Assembly: GCA_018389105.1 (NCBI GenBank)
Contig: JACATO010000304.1
Span: 2,480,001 to 2,544,000 of the forward strand
DNA from: Nautilus pompilius
Taxonomy: Eukaryota; Mollusca; Cephalopoda; Nautilida; Nautilidae
Reading direction: 5' to 3'
DNA: 64,000 nt
Under the pieces are notes generated by a model. The model was not told where the DNA came from. It saw nothing but the letters and a program-made list of their open reading frames with translations, and searched no databases. Made by a program: the position numbers and the translations under genes. Shown one piece after another: positions 38,971-53,346 of this stretch; the stretch's first letter is position 1, and every line of letters begins with the position of its first letter.

Positions 38971-41900
38971 TGGTGACATCTTCACTAGACACATTTTTCT
39001 CTCTCGCACACGCACAAAATGGGGACGAATACTATTTTGTACAAATTCTAGTACCCAAAATGTAAATTGTATTGCTCTAAGCAGATTTTACTCTGTTTAC
39101 ATGCATTATTATCTTCAGCTTACTGTACACTGTAAAACAAAGAACATGTATTCTCTTAATGCATTAACTACTGAAAAGAATCTTTTTATTTTAATCTATT
39201 CAAATGTAAGCGATGGTTTCAAACCATATTTGGACAGTTGCTCTTTTTTTTTTCACATCTATAAAGTAACAGTCAGAAGTTTAACTATCTTTTACATTTT
39301 CTATAATATTAAGAATTTATTTCTCTAGATCACAGGCAGTACATCTTGAAACTAAACAATAAAAATGAAATCATATGATGTGCGCTAATTTTTCGAAAAG
39401 TGCTTCTGACTTGGTTGGTTTTGGATGTTTGTTTTGCACATTGGAGATAAATTTTGGATATGCTAATAATAAAATGAAACTGTAAAACTGAGTTAAAACT
39501 AAGCAGTTTATCTTCTTTTTTTGGATCACTTTTGTGACTTGTATTAGATTCTAAATAAGCAGATTAAATAATCATCTTTAGTAATTTTATATGAAGCAAA
39601 ACTGATGTAGGAGGAATCATTCTAGAAGCAATGTATTATTTTTCTTTTATCTGTTTTATACTGGAATTATTTAAGTGGATCAGTATCAGTCTCTAATAAT
39701 TTCCCTAAAACAGCATTGTGCCTGGTTGACCAGTTATTGGAACACAGAAAAAGAAAGTGCTCTAGCTGCACAAACCAATTATCTTTATGTAAGCCAAATT
39801 CTTTATTTCACTTTGGCTTCCTCTGAATTTGGGAAGAAAACATATTTTAAAATTTTACTTTAATAATTTTTTTTATGGTATGTACATATAATGTGTTAAA
39901 AAATATCACACACAAAAAAAGGCTTTCCTGGTGAGAGTATTTTATTGAAAACTAAACCTTTGAAACTTAAGATTTTACAAAAGATGATGTTCTTATATCA
40001 TGTACTCATCATCTTAGGCTGTTTTTCTTTTATTATACTTCCTACTCTTTGAATAGTTATAGAGTTGAGAAAACATGAAGACACATGACTAATCATTTTC
40101 AGTATCTTTAAATAAAATAGTAAATGGTCTGTTCTGATAATTTTTTTTTTCTAAAATGACCTGTTGACATGTTTTCTCAAAAAATATAATTCATTTAATA
40201 CATGAATGAAAAGTTTTGTATTTTGTTTTGAGTAGTTTTAACATTTTTACAGTTCTACAGCTTATTTCTAAATCGAGTCAAAAAATTTATCTGTTGATTA
40301 GAAAGAAGCAAAATTAGTCAGTTATAAATGGTAAATATGTATATATATTTTTTTTACATTCTAAGTTTCCTATTAATGTATTATGTAAACTGCTATCTTT
40401 AAGTTAAGAAAGTAACATTGAAATGTACGTTTTTTTTTTTGTAATTGAAAATTAAATGTGAATTTTTGGTTCTAGTTCATATTTTTGTAAGCTCTCTCTC
40501 TCAGTATATACTAGGAATGTTCAATGAAACATTGAAAATTCAATCATTGTAATCATATCAAGGCAGGTTTTATTTGAACATGTCTATTAGCTATGGGGAA
40601 TTAAAATTGTTCACAAGTGTTGATAGCAGCTAACTGATTGTTAATTTCCAGTATTGACATGTGAACTGTCAGTGATGAAAATGAGGCTGTGAATCTGAAT
40701 GTCCTGAAGATTTCCATGTCACTGAAATCAGTCAAATATAAAACAAAACTAATATTGTTGATCATTACTTTGGTTGCAGACAAGTCTTATAGAAAAATAT
40801 GATCTTTATTTGGATTAACAAAATTTATTTTAAGAATGTTTGTTTCACTTTATAAAAATCTAGAAAGTGAAAAGTGTACCATATGTAATTTATGTTGTCA
40901 TGACTGGTAATGAATGCCCAGTATATTTTTTGCAATGACCCGTGGTTAATAAATCTGTAGTAATTAATTAACTTTTAATCTTACAGATTCTTTATTAGAA
41001 AATGGATTCTGGTTTTGGGAGAAAGAGTTAACGGAACTTATTTTATTTTTTACTTTAACTGAACAGTAATTATTTTGCCAGTCCTTGTAGTGCCTTTTTA
41101 TTACTCAGTATCGCCAAACATCCTTTTCTGTTTGTCGCTCAGATCAAACAAAGAGAAAAGCACAAACCATTTTTTTATTGTTATCATGAACAAGTTCTGT
41201 TCTTACTCAGCCTTTGAAATGTTGTTTGTTTTTTGGGTTTTTTCTATAACCTAATTTTCTCAGGATTTTGAGTCATATCTTTTTTTTTTAAATAAAAAAA
41301 ACTGATTCTGTTTGTTCCCTCCATAACATACAAAGACTGAAATTCATTTTTTTTTCCTTTCTTTCCTTTTTCTGAATTCTTTGTTTGTTTTTGCTTTTCA
41401 TTTCAGATTTGTTGTTTGTTTACAGCTATTTTCTCCATGGCTGGCTAAGTCACAGTTAGACCTGTTAAAGTTGTATCTACCACTGGCCGTTGAGAGATCG
41501 TGCTGTAAATATGCTTGTCTTTTTTTGTTTTTGTTTTAATTAACCCAGACTATAATTTTTATCCCTCACTTCTTTTTTCCAGTCTTCTTAGAAATCACAT
41601 GGCTGATCTGGAATGAACAGATTTTAATTTTAAATGAGCAAATGTTGTAGATATAACTCTCCGGTAGCGAAATACATAGACGTTTTTTCTCTTTTCCTAC
41701 ACTCCAAGCTTGAAAAGGAGATTCCATTGCTTGTAATATTGTATAATTTATGTGCAGATCTATTGAGTGTGGGAAACTAACCATCTGAAGGTCATACAGC
41801 TTACTTGGATTTAGTCATGTCTTTCTATGAAAATCTACTTTTTTCTAGTTTTAGAAATCCTTTTTTTTTTTTTTAATTTTCTGTATATTTCTCTTTATTT

Positions 41901-44900
41901 GTAGCTAAAATTTGCTAAGGATTATTATGCACTTTTTATGTTCCTGGAACAAACCATAATATATGTATGCTATAGATTGAAACCTAGGAAATAATAATAA
42001 TAAATGAGGCTATCTTCTTCTTATGGAAACATTTTACGTACAAGTGTGATTCTAAAATCATATGAAAATATCTGTAGTTGGCTTGGCTGAGTGGTTTATT
42101 GCTGTATGGAATCCTTGACCATTTATTGAGTCTATGAAGAAAATGCTATGAAAAATTGATTTGATCTCAAAACTGTGGAGCTACTAAGTAAGCTGCAGTA
42201 ATTAATTTATTTTAATTATTAGTTTTTCTTTCATTATTATTATTATTATTCGCAGTGATGCAAATGTTGAATGTGAGAGTAAAAATCTAATGAAGAACTT
42301 ACATAGCACTTAAAAATTAACTGGCCAGCCCATTATTCATTTAGATTTGATAATTTGAGTCTTTGTTTATATTATTGATGATTTTAAAAGAAGCAAAAAA
42401 TATCAAATTTTACTTTAAAGATAATGATGTTTAACCTTTAAAATGCCAGATTACTGTACATTAAATTCCCAAGTCTCCAGACTACAACTGTAATGAGACT
42501 GAAATTACAAGCACCAGAAAAAATCATTCCTACAAACTTGAAAAAAAAAATACTTATTATACATATCCAAAACTTTTTATATTTATGAAAGCACAGTAAG
42601 CTATACTAACCTGTTTTATTTCACTTTGATAGTCAGACCATATATCTGCCTCATTTTCATATTTGTTATCTGGTGTCTCAAAGTAGATTCTTTCACAATT
42701 GCTGGACACCCTGGAGTAGATAATCTACTGCTGCTTCTCTACTCTGGACCAGAGGTGAATGAGGCTGTTTTATTGGTTGCCATGACATTTGTAGTTTTAC
42801 TTGCTGTCCACACTGCCACATTATCTCTTTATTTACAATATAAATTTTATTGTTTACTACTTATTATATGGTTCTAAGTTTCTACATTTTTTTAAGTATT
42901 TTAGTTTTGGGTGATGTAAGATTTAGTCATCCACACACATGATCCTTATTAATGGGATAAATAGTTTTATTCTTGTTAATTTTACACTTGACTGATAACA
43001 TTTCTGATATATATTTTAAAAAAAGAGATGTATTCATGTTTTGGTATTTTGGTTCCTAATAAAGACCAGAGAAATTTATGGTACCATCTACAGTATTGGC
43101 AAGTCTGCCAGTACTCCTGTAAATAAATCGGTATAAAATAATGAGACTAAGCTGGTTTTTAAAAAAATAAAATGTTCCATACTCAACACTATAACCAAGG
43201 TTTTTCTCTTTGTTCTGTTTCCCTATTTATGTCTCCTTTATTTTTTAAAAAGAATTTGTTAGATTTGTACCGCAAGTGCTTAAAGTTCAAAGAGAATCCT
43301 TAAGTTTGGGTTGCGTCTAGTATATTTATTCTGAAGATCTCTTATCATGTTTTTGAACAAAGTATAAAGTTAATGTATCTGGGACTTACAGACTTCGTAG
43401 TAGTAGTAGTACATTTTTACTTGGATTAGTTGAAATAACCTGGAACAAAAGCCAATCTTTTTATTGTCATTTTTGAACTAGACAAGAGTTAGTGCCTCCC
43501 TACCTATCTTCTGCAATTCCTTATTCTAAGATAATAATAATAGTAATAATAAATTAATATACTTTAGCTTTTACATTTAGCAAAGAACAGATTTTACATT
43601 TGTTTTTGCCAACACTGTCTTGTTATGAAAGTCTGAAAGTTTGTACTTTTTTTCTTTCATAAAATTATGAAATGTTCACTTTTTCTTTTATAAAATAAAA
43701 TAATGTGAGCAAGCAGCCTTTTTTATTGCCAAATTATAGAAACCATATCCTTTGAGGTGAAAATCTAGTAGTATGTTTAATCAGAATCTTGGAATTGTAT
43801 ACAGTACTATGTAGCTGTTGTTTTGAGAATTACAGTACAGCATGGAGTGTGCATGAGTCCTATTGGCTGCCATTTATTGTACTGTAGATAGACTTATGAG
43901 AAGTGTATCTGTAAACTTGATTAAATAATAATTATTCTAACTGAATTTTTACTGCAGATTCTAATGGATTTGTCTCTTTGGCTATACATAATATAATAGA
44001 CAAATGGCTGCTTTATCCTTATAATTGTAGATGCTTGCTTGCTTGTTTTGTAGACTCCTGTCCTGACTTTGACATCTTAAGGACTCAGCAGTGAGCTAGA
44101 AGGGGAAAATGTGGGGAAATCAGCCTTGGTGACCAAGCAAGTTGCTTGAGCATTTGTTTTTTGAGTGGTGGTCAAGGTGCAAGCCTGAGAGGAGTTACCT
44201 GTAAAACCACAAAAATATCTGGAAAATTCCTCGAGAAATATTTTTCAAATGGGGAGAACTTGTATGGTCATCTGGTGAAGAAACCATGCAAGGGAAATAT
44301 GACAAATGGAGCTGGTCCTGACTGGGGACCCTCAACCTCAGCAGACTACTTACCACTGCCCAAGCTAGATAAGCAAAGACATGAACCCGGTATACTTTGT
44401 AATATTAGATATGATGGATATAAAATTTGTTAATGCAGACAATGGGATACGAAGTTTAGAATTTATTTTTGCTTGTGTTTTTGGTATTATGGATTTGATG
44501 TGTGTTTAAAATTTATCAGTTTTCTGTTTTAGTTAGAATAGGCTACAGAATTTTAATATACATTGTTCACCAAAAGCTTCCTGTCCAAATAGGAGATGTC
44601 ACTGATGCAGATGCTCAAGGCAGGAAAAGAGGAACTGCATGGTAATCGAGTTCTTGCCTTTGAAATACAAAATTAAACAAAGTTGCTTCAGATGTGTTTT
44701 GCAATGGAAATTTTATGTATGATAGTTTTTAGTCAGGGTTATGTAGATACATTCGCAGCTTGGTAATTAAAATCAAGGAGAAATTTACCAAAAAAGATCA
44801 AGAGGTGGAGAATAGAAGACTATCTGGAATTGATGAAGTTGTCACATCTGTCAACCCGATAAAGAAATGCATTTATTTTTTATTATGACTGTTAAATAGC

Positions 44901-47900
44901 CTGCCCCCTTTTATTCCATATGGAAGAAAAACAGTCATGGATCACATAGAAGAGGTTATTTTAATACTATGAAAACATTGTTTTTTATGCATGCATTACT
45001 TTATGGTAATTATAAAGGAAAAAAAAGTAGTTTTACATTCAAAGATAACGAAACTTTTATGTAATTTCACTGATTAACCTAAAGTATTTTTTAAATGACT
45101 GCAAAGCTTATATGTATATTAAAATATTCATATTGGAAGAAACAGGATGATTTTGACTTGAGTTTAGCTATTGAAACCCATGTCATTCACAAAGCTCTGC
45201 ACACTATCATGCTTACAATTTCTCTGGTTGCAATTTGTTTATATCTTGGAGTTTTACAGGCGGCCAGTTGGTATAGACAACACATTCATTCATGCTGTGC
45301 TACAAATACCTTTTTTTCTGTCACCTTGTGACTACTGTCTTGACTTTAATCACCCTGTCAAATGCTTTATTAAATGACCACCTTGAGTGCTGTTACCTGG
45401 ACTTTGTCTGACCAAAAGGGGCATGGATTGGGAAATGCTGTCCTGAGAAAACAAATCTGCAAACACTTGGAGATGAAAGAAAAGAAAACAACAAAACTAA
45501 GTCAGGTTGATAATATGTGGGATTTGTATGGGGGAGTTCAGTTTTTCTATGTATTAAATTGAATGTTATGAACAGAATTTTTTTTTTTTAAATTTTTACA
45601 GTTACTACACTGCTGAGGATACATTAATAAAACTTTTCCTAAACAAGATTTTATTTAAATCTCTTTAGCATTAACTTAGCTAGAATGGCAACACTCAATT
45701 TCCACGTAATTTCTTAAAGAAAATCTATTTTTTATTTTAGTTAATATTGGTAAAAATTCTTGATATTACAATTTAGTTATTTTGCAACTTCCATAGCACA
45801 TTTTAATGTCAGAGTGAATAGTATGGTACAGGAGTCAGGACTTAATTAGCTATTGTCTATCAGCCATTGCAGACAATACCCAACTGACCTCAGCAGGTGA
45901 GTGTCACCAGCACTTTCTGCTACTGAACAACAAACCTAATGAAAGTCACTACCAGAATGTTTCATTTTTAGATGTGAGAGGAAACAGGAGTCAAGCTAAT
46001 AAGATGATAATTAGTTAATGGCAACTAACTCAGTGGTGGTTTGTACATTTTGAAAGAAGTATTCCAGTTGCGGCATCCGTCCTGCACCAGGCTGGATGTT
46101 ACTGGTCTTAGTGGAGAACCCATTAGGCCAATTTATAACTGTGACAAACTGTTGCACATACATAGCAACAGTTTTTTTTTTTTTTAAAAAACCTCAAAAT
46201 TAAAAAAAAGTAGCTAACAAAGGCATAATTAATAATAAACAAATGAAAAAGTTCAAACTAAACTGTTGGTTATCAGACAAAGAATAGAAACTGCAATTTA
46301 TCTTAAATTAACCGTATTGCCTGTACAGGGAAAGTTCCATCCGACTGATGTGAAGATTTTGGATATACTCTGCTTGCTTTTAATTGAGGATTAAGGCATT
46401 TATGTAAATTTACTATCATAAACTTTTAGTATTTATCAATATGAATAATGTACTGTTTAGAACTATTTTGTTTGATTATTTTCTTTGGCTGATATTGAAC
46501 TTAGTTTATTTTGAAAATTTCTGCCTTACTATTAAAAATGTCATTGCCCAACTGTTATTTTGTTTCTACTAAAAATCAAAATCTGTTCTTTGTTTAGCAT
46601 TAACATGAAAAACATGGTTAGCCTTAGTTTCAGTGTGGAACAGTAAGAGACTAGAATATTGCATAACCTATAATTTTAGAATAAATTTTGAATCTGTCTT
46701 CACGTGTAATTAAAAACTACCTGTTCATTTTATTTTTATTTCTGTAAGTGAACTATTAAAATCTTAACGGGTTGGAAGTTTCATATGAAACATTGTGAAA
46801 GCAGAAAGTTTTAATTGAGAGATAGCAATGCTTGGAATTTTGTGCGTGTTCACTAAATTACTTTTAAAATTTATTTTTGGTAATGTCACTAGAGTCTGAT
46901 AGTTTTTCTGTTTGTCATTTATTTATTCGTTAATCTGAGTTGGCACCGTCACACTTATCTGTCCATATACACTATGTCCCATCTTTTAGTCTTCTATACA
47001 AAGTCAGTCTTTTATCACACCAATTGTTAGCAGGTTCACAATCTGTTTGATGATGGCTGCTCTGATATTTGTTATATCTGTTTCTCTCTACCCTCCTATG
47101 ATCTTTGTACATGCAAGTTGCCCATCTTATCCATGTTTATTTTTCTCACTTTTTGCTCAGTCATTGAGTTTCTTGATGATTTTACAAACTGGTTGGCTGC
47201 TAGTTTAGTCCCTGCATTTCTGAATCTTGCTTAGTATACTTTATGAATCAGTGCAGGTTGACTGTTATATCTGTAGACTACACCTTGATTAAATAAATTA
47301 ACATTGTTAAATACATCTTCAATTGAACCAGCTGGGGTAGTGCTGAGATTTTATTAGGAAGCTTTAGGAAACTGAAGAGAGTTTGAGGGTGAGCTTGCTG
47401 TTCTTGACTGGCTCACCTACCAGACTACTATGCTAGCTAGATACATGGATGGCCTCTCCATTCACTACTGCTATTCACAGCAGCACATGTGTGCATCATG
47501 CCCCACACGAAGTAATTTATGTTATTAACTCTAGGACAGTTTGCCCTTTGTTTGCTTGTTTGTTTCTTTTTTAAATAATATTATTTTGACTTTGTTTTCA
47601 CATGATGATGATCTATATGACCAAACATGGAAATGTCATTTCTCTTAATCTCAATGAATTTCACTTTCCACGTTACTAAGTCACAAGTGATGATGAATTT
47701 TGCCAATTATCTAGAATTTCAGTTTTTTGTTTCTTTGCCTTTTATGTGTATTATTCCAGCAGCCGTTAGAACTGTGTGCCATCAGCGTTATGGCTGAACA
47801 CACTATACCAGAGACTGCCAGCCATCTTTAATTTTAGCAAGGCCAGTTATTAGTTCACATGCACTGCTAGAATCTTTTAAAACAAAAAAGGATTATTCAA

Positions 47901-48451
47901 TATGTACAGCAACTTTGTTATCTTTATTCACCTTATTTTTTTTCATAAGATTGTAATTTGTAAAAATTTTTTTGGTGAATCCTGGTGAAAAACACCACAG
48001 CAGTAAATGATAAAGTAGATACAAAATAAATAGAGAACTATTTTTTGCAGTAAATGTATTTTATATTTTTCTTGAGAATTTATGTGTGATCAAACATTTA
48101 GTTTTGTTTGTTTTAATCTTGCAAGTTTGCTAGAAACTTTCCAGAAAGTGTAATGCATTATAATCTGTTTAATTAATTGGATTCTTATGTACTGGAGTTT
48201 GGTTAATTGCACGACAGATAACTATTCTACTAAGGCAATGCTGAACTTGAGGATAATTTAGTTTTGACAGTATCATGTATTCAAGCATCTGGCTCAAATG
48301 GAGACCCTTACTTTCCAGCAAGCTGGTTTTTCTTTCTTTTTTATGGTATGGTCTTACTGCTCCAAATTACATTTAATTACCAAAGAGAGAGAGTTCATCT
48401 CCATAACAGATCTGAGCATTTCTGTTCTGCGTTCCTGATCTGTGACTTTAT

Positions 48452-48478
48452 TCTCTCTCTCTCTCTCTCTCTCTCTCT
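48452..48478. repeat. (TC)n microsatellite
   Basis: Uninterrupted CT dinucleotides. Confidence 0.95.
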
Positions 48479-48603
48479 AAAGTTGTGTGTTAACTGTAGA
48501 TGTTCTGGACTAAATGCAAACTCAAAAGCAATCTTTTTTTAAAAAAATTTGCCTTTACTGACTATAAAATGTAATCTTTGTCCTTAAGCTTGCATGCATG
48601 ATA

Positions 48604-48623
48604 TGTGTGTGTGTGTGTGTGTG
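48604..48623. repeat. (TG)n microsatellite
   Basis: Perfect GT dinucleotides. Confidence 0.95.
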
Positions 48624-51600
48624 AATTATTTTTGTAAAGTTTAGAAAGTCAGCCAAACATTCGTAGATAAAGTGGCTTGATACCTCTAACTGTTTGAAGC
48701 TTTATATTGTTTCAGAAAGTAAACCAGTTTCTACAGCCAGATTGAAATTATGAATATCAAAGTTTGGACTACAGTATAAATATCTTATGCAATGCTGAAC
48801 TGACTATATTTGTCCTCCAGGTTTAAAAACAATGGTTGATTTGGAGTTAACAAATTTTCATTTTACTTATTCAAGAAATTTCTGGAGAAAAGTTCAATTT
48901 ATAGGATCTGCATACAACAATTTTCTGTTAACTGAATGCTGCTCTATGTTCTTGATTCATTTTGCAGACATGCGTGTTTGTTACCTAGACATGTTTGTGC
49001 AGTATTTTTGGACTTGTACAGTAGGAAATATTTATGTTCAGTGTTTAGTTTTCCAGTCAAGGTGTCATACAGAGGAAAAGAAAAATTCTGACATATATAT
49101 ATTTTTTAAATATGTATATTCCTTCATTATTAATGCTGTTCATGAATTTGAAATGGCAGCAAACTCAGGAACTAACTCAGGCAATGACACATCTTGAGAA
49201 TATCTAGTTCTGGTCAGTAAATAAACTACTATTGATTTTTAACCTGATTGTTTAATGGTAAGAAATGTAGCAGGAGGTGAAAGATCAAAAACAGACAACA
49301 TTGTTGTATAATTATGTAAAGTTGTTTTACATGTTATGTTAGTGTGTAATATTAGTTTAGGGTATCAAAAAATGAGTATTATTTTATTACTAATTATTAG
49401 TAATGAAAATTCTTGGTTGAGGTGTGCATGAGTAGAATTTGCACTAGGTATGGCGACTCTGATGGTACTGTATGAAGAAATAGTAAGTCACTCTCAAAAG
49501 AGACCAAACTGTCTGAATACAGATATAGTGGAATTTTGCTAAACATTTGGAAAATGTTTGCAGTCAAAGTGTATATTATTTGGAAACGGAGCAACACATG
49601 GTTCAGTTTTTCATCTTTAATGGTTGATTTTATAATTTTAGTCTGTCTTAGATTTGTTTTAATAAAGAGGCTCAAATCTAACATTAGTGTAGAGAAGGTG
49701 AGAGAAAGTGTTTTGTTTTCTTTCCTTTAAGTTTTGAGAAATATTTGATGTTTTGACAAGGATAAACACCACATCATCTCAGTGTTTACTTGATTTTTAG
49801 GTATCAGATTCTTGGGGAATCTTTGTTTCCTTTCATTTAATTATGATGATCAGAATAATTATTCATGGCTGGCTTGTATATTTTAAAATAAAAGGTTTAA
49901 TTTCTGAAATCTTTGAAAATGCTTTAATAAAATATATTATAATTTTTATGGAATTAATTTCAAGATTAAAAGAAGGTCTTAACCTATATAGAACTTATAT
50001 ATGTGTGACTATTTGGCTTTAAATTAACGACAGTCTTGGCTTTTATGAAAATTAGTTTGGGACTAATTTTACTAAAATGTATAATTTATCTCTGTGTTTT
50101 TGATTATTAAAGGTGAAACTTATTTTCTGTAAGAATTCTAAACAACTGCTGGGGAAATTAATCCTTACAAATCTGTTTTAAATGTTGAAAATTTTTGTGA
50201 AACTCAAAAGGACAAACAACAACAACAACCAGTGCCATTTCAATTGTCATTGTTACACTGTAATTAATTTTTACAACGAAATTTGTTTGTTTATTTACTG
50301 ATTTTAATTTTAGTCTCTTTTTGTGAATGGCCTACTAATGTTGCTTAAATGGAATAATGTGAAAGTATATACATACATATGCCTTACTGAAAGAACCAGT
50401 TAATATTTTCCTCATTTGAACTGCTTACTATCTCTGGTAAACATGCAGCTGTTCCCTGTAAAACTCCCTTGGTGTCTGAGTTACAGTACTGCCTTAATAT
50501 CTTAAACCATAGCCATCATAATTTCCAGATTTAATTTTAAAATCTGAATTTTTAAGGAAAAAAAAGTTTATCTTGTCTGAAAGTTTGCTTGTAATTTTAC
50601 ACTTTTTATTTTTCCTGCATATTAGATCAGGTAGACTATGATCTGGATTTGGTTTGTGTGCTTAGATCCGTATGATTGATAACTCAAAAACTGGAAATCC
50701 TTTATTTGGGGTATTGTTCAGCCTGTTCGATTTCTCATGGATTTCCCATAGTTAAATAGTCCCCCCCCCCTCCCCTGCGACTCTATTTAACCCTACTTAC
50801 CACAATGGTCAGGGGTAGGTTACCTGTAGAACAAATGTTTGTCTAATCTTTGGTCAGGGAAAACCTACATGTAATAGATTTACAGTTGGTAGAGGGCAGG
50901 TGGTAAACAATGCTTTTAATTAGGGTTAGTAATCTGTGTAGTTACTACTTTTAAATTGAATCACATTAAAGTCTTCAGATAGGATTACTATTCATAAAGA
51001 ATCTGGAAAATGTTGTAATATGAAGATTAGATACCAAAAATTCCCATCGATATAGTGTATGTACATACTGTGTGAACAGCAGGATTGGCTTACTGGTATC
51101 CACTAGTGTGAGAGAGTGACATTTATAATGTAAGTCAGAAAAGTGATTAACAAAAAATGTTTTGGTTCAGTAAGTAAAGATAAACTTCATTAAAGCAACA
51201 GGATATGGGAGATTGAGATTGAGAGGTTTCTTTGAATGTAAAGTTGTTACTTCAGCCGGTTTTCATTGTTTTTATTGTATCTCTTTTATCAACTACAAAA
51301 GATAACCATTGTGTCATCTTATTTTTCCCCTCCCTTTTTTTTTTTAATTTATTTTTTTAAAAGATGCATTGTATTAAAAATCAGGGTTCTGTTCCATCCA
51401 TCCTGGTTTTTGTCTACCTCTCAGGTTTTTCATTCATGTTTTCCTGTTATCTGGAAAACATCAGTTGATATGATACAGTTGTTTGGCCACCAGATGTATT
51501 CTAGTATAAGACTTTCTCTTTTAATATAATTTTGAACTTAAATGTTACACTTTGTGGCTACAACATGTTTTGCTACAGACTTGGAATAAAACCCAAAGAA

Positions 51601-52431
51601 CTTCAAAATGATTTACTTGTCATTTATGTTATTTTCTGAAAATAGTTTGAAATTCCTTTGGCTAAAGAAATCCTCTAAATGGTTCAGAGGCAATTTCTGC
51701 AGAATGCAGGTGATAATTTTGCCAGGCATGTAGAAATGGCAACATGGGGCAGCACTGGTTAGAAAATAATGCTGCCTAATGAGATGTTGAAGTAATTATC
51801 TAGTATGATTTAAAATATCAGCTGTGCAGTCAGGTATCTTGTTAAAGAACTATAAAAATGAAGACAGTAAATGATTTTATTCCTTTATTTAAAACTTTTA
51901 GTTAGATTTTATCTGGAGTATGTGGATTGGGCTTCTTTTCCTGTCCTTGTTAGGGACATTAGTAGTGTAGGGGAAGTAAAAACATTTACCAAATAATTTG
52001 TGAGATTAAAGGATCCTAATTAATTTGAATGCTTACTAAAAGTTAAATGGTCTAGTTTAGCATATCATTGATTACATGGAAAATATCTAAAAGATCAGGA
52101 ATTGGTAGGCTGTGTTTTTAGTTTTTTATTACAAGGGAGTCATAATTGAAAACAAAAAGTAGGCTGGAGGTCGTTCCTAGTAATGTGTGTCGATTGCGCT
52201 GAAGTTGTTCAGAGTAGCAAAATTAGTAGATTTAATAGGGGATAGGACTTTATATAAGTTGGCAGACTTCCTTTAATTAGTATTAGTCTTGTTCAATTAA
52301 TTTCCCACTGCGAGAGTTTGACAGTTATTTTATGGAAGGAAACTCAGGTATTAATTTATCTTATTTTCCTTGTTAAATTCTGTTGGTTATTTGACAATTA
52401 TAAAAGAAAACTAAAACATTTTGTAATTTGT

Positions 52432-52450
52432 TTTATTATTATTATTATTT
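52432..52450. repeat. (TTA)n microsatellite
   Basis: Short perfect ATT array; similar arrays occur at 17409-17425, 42236-42250 and 28759-28773. Confidence 0.85.
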
Positions 52451-53313
52451 AATTAGCATGGAAAATTTTGTCAAAACATTACAAAGTCATGAACTTACGT
52501 CGCTTTATTCTCATTTATAGATTACATTCTTTGCTGTATAATACTGGTTATTAAATTATAGGGAAGGGAAGTAACGCTGGCTTTAAAGTTGACTACCTTG
52601 AACCGTTTTAATTTTGTGTGTGTGAAAGGGGATATTTTTCGGTCAGGCATCATATATTCTGAGTAAATTAAATAAAAATATCGATTAATAAATAATCTTA
52701 ACTCGCCTCGAGATGGAAACAAATAAAGGTTAAAAGTATCTAGAAGAAAAATACTATTATTTTATTTCTGGAATAATTCAATTTCAAAAAATGAGTAATG
52801 TTTTGTCTAAAGGTAGATAACTCAAATGCTAATTCTATATTCCACACACTTTGTGCAAATTATTATACATATGCTATTTACTGCTGATTTTACTCTATGC
52901 AACCGTACCAGTGAAACCTTCAAAAAACAAAACTCTTTCATTGCATAGGGCATTCACAACTTTATTGGTTGGATCCAGAATTTATAGTTTATGTAAGGAA
53001 GCTTTTCATGTTCTAAGGTAAAGAAATAATGGCCATCGATACAATTCATACCTTGATTATTAGCTACACCTGCTGGTACCTCATTTCACTCCTCAACAGC
53101 TCTTTTACTAATAAAAAAATTAGTTTATAATATATTAACCACAACTATATAGTATGATATGATTAAATGTAGAACTATTTCTGTAATTTTATTTTAAAAA
53201 GTAAAATTCAATATTTGAATAAATAAGGAATGTAATAATTAAGCTTACATTACATCTTATAGTGATATAGTCATTTTACCCTAAATTTCTTGGTATCTAA
53301 TGACCTTTTAAAT

Positions 53314-53346
53314 TTATTATTATTGTTGTTATTATTATTATTATTA
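53314..53346. repeat. (TTA)n microsatellite, interrupted by TTG
   Basis: Trinucleotide array ttattattattgttgttatt followed by further att units. Confidence 0.9.

Larger units (their letters stand above)
37721..39363 (+). other. Probable 3' UTR of the receptor gene
   Basis: Follows the stop codon. AATAAA hexamers at 38580-38585 and 39358-39363 are the first plausible polyadenylation signals, and several more lie downstream, so the true end is unknown. It contains an imperfect direct repeat at about 38831-38970. Confidence 0.5.

Noticed and set aside
48832-49197. 121-codon plus-strand open frame
   Set aside because: No domain, no splice partners, composition like the surrounding intergenic DNA; likely random.
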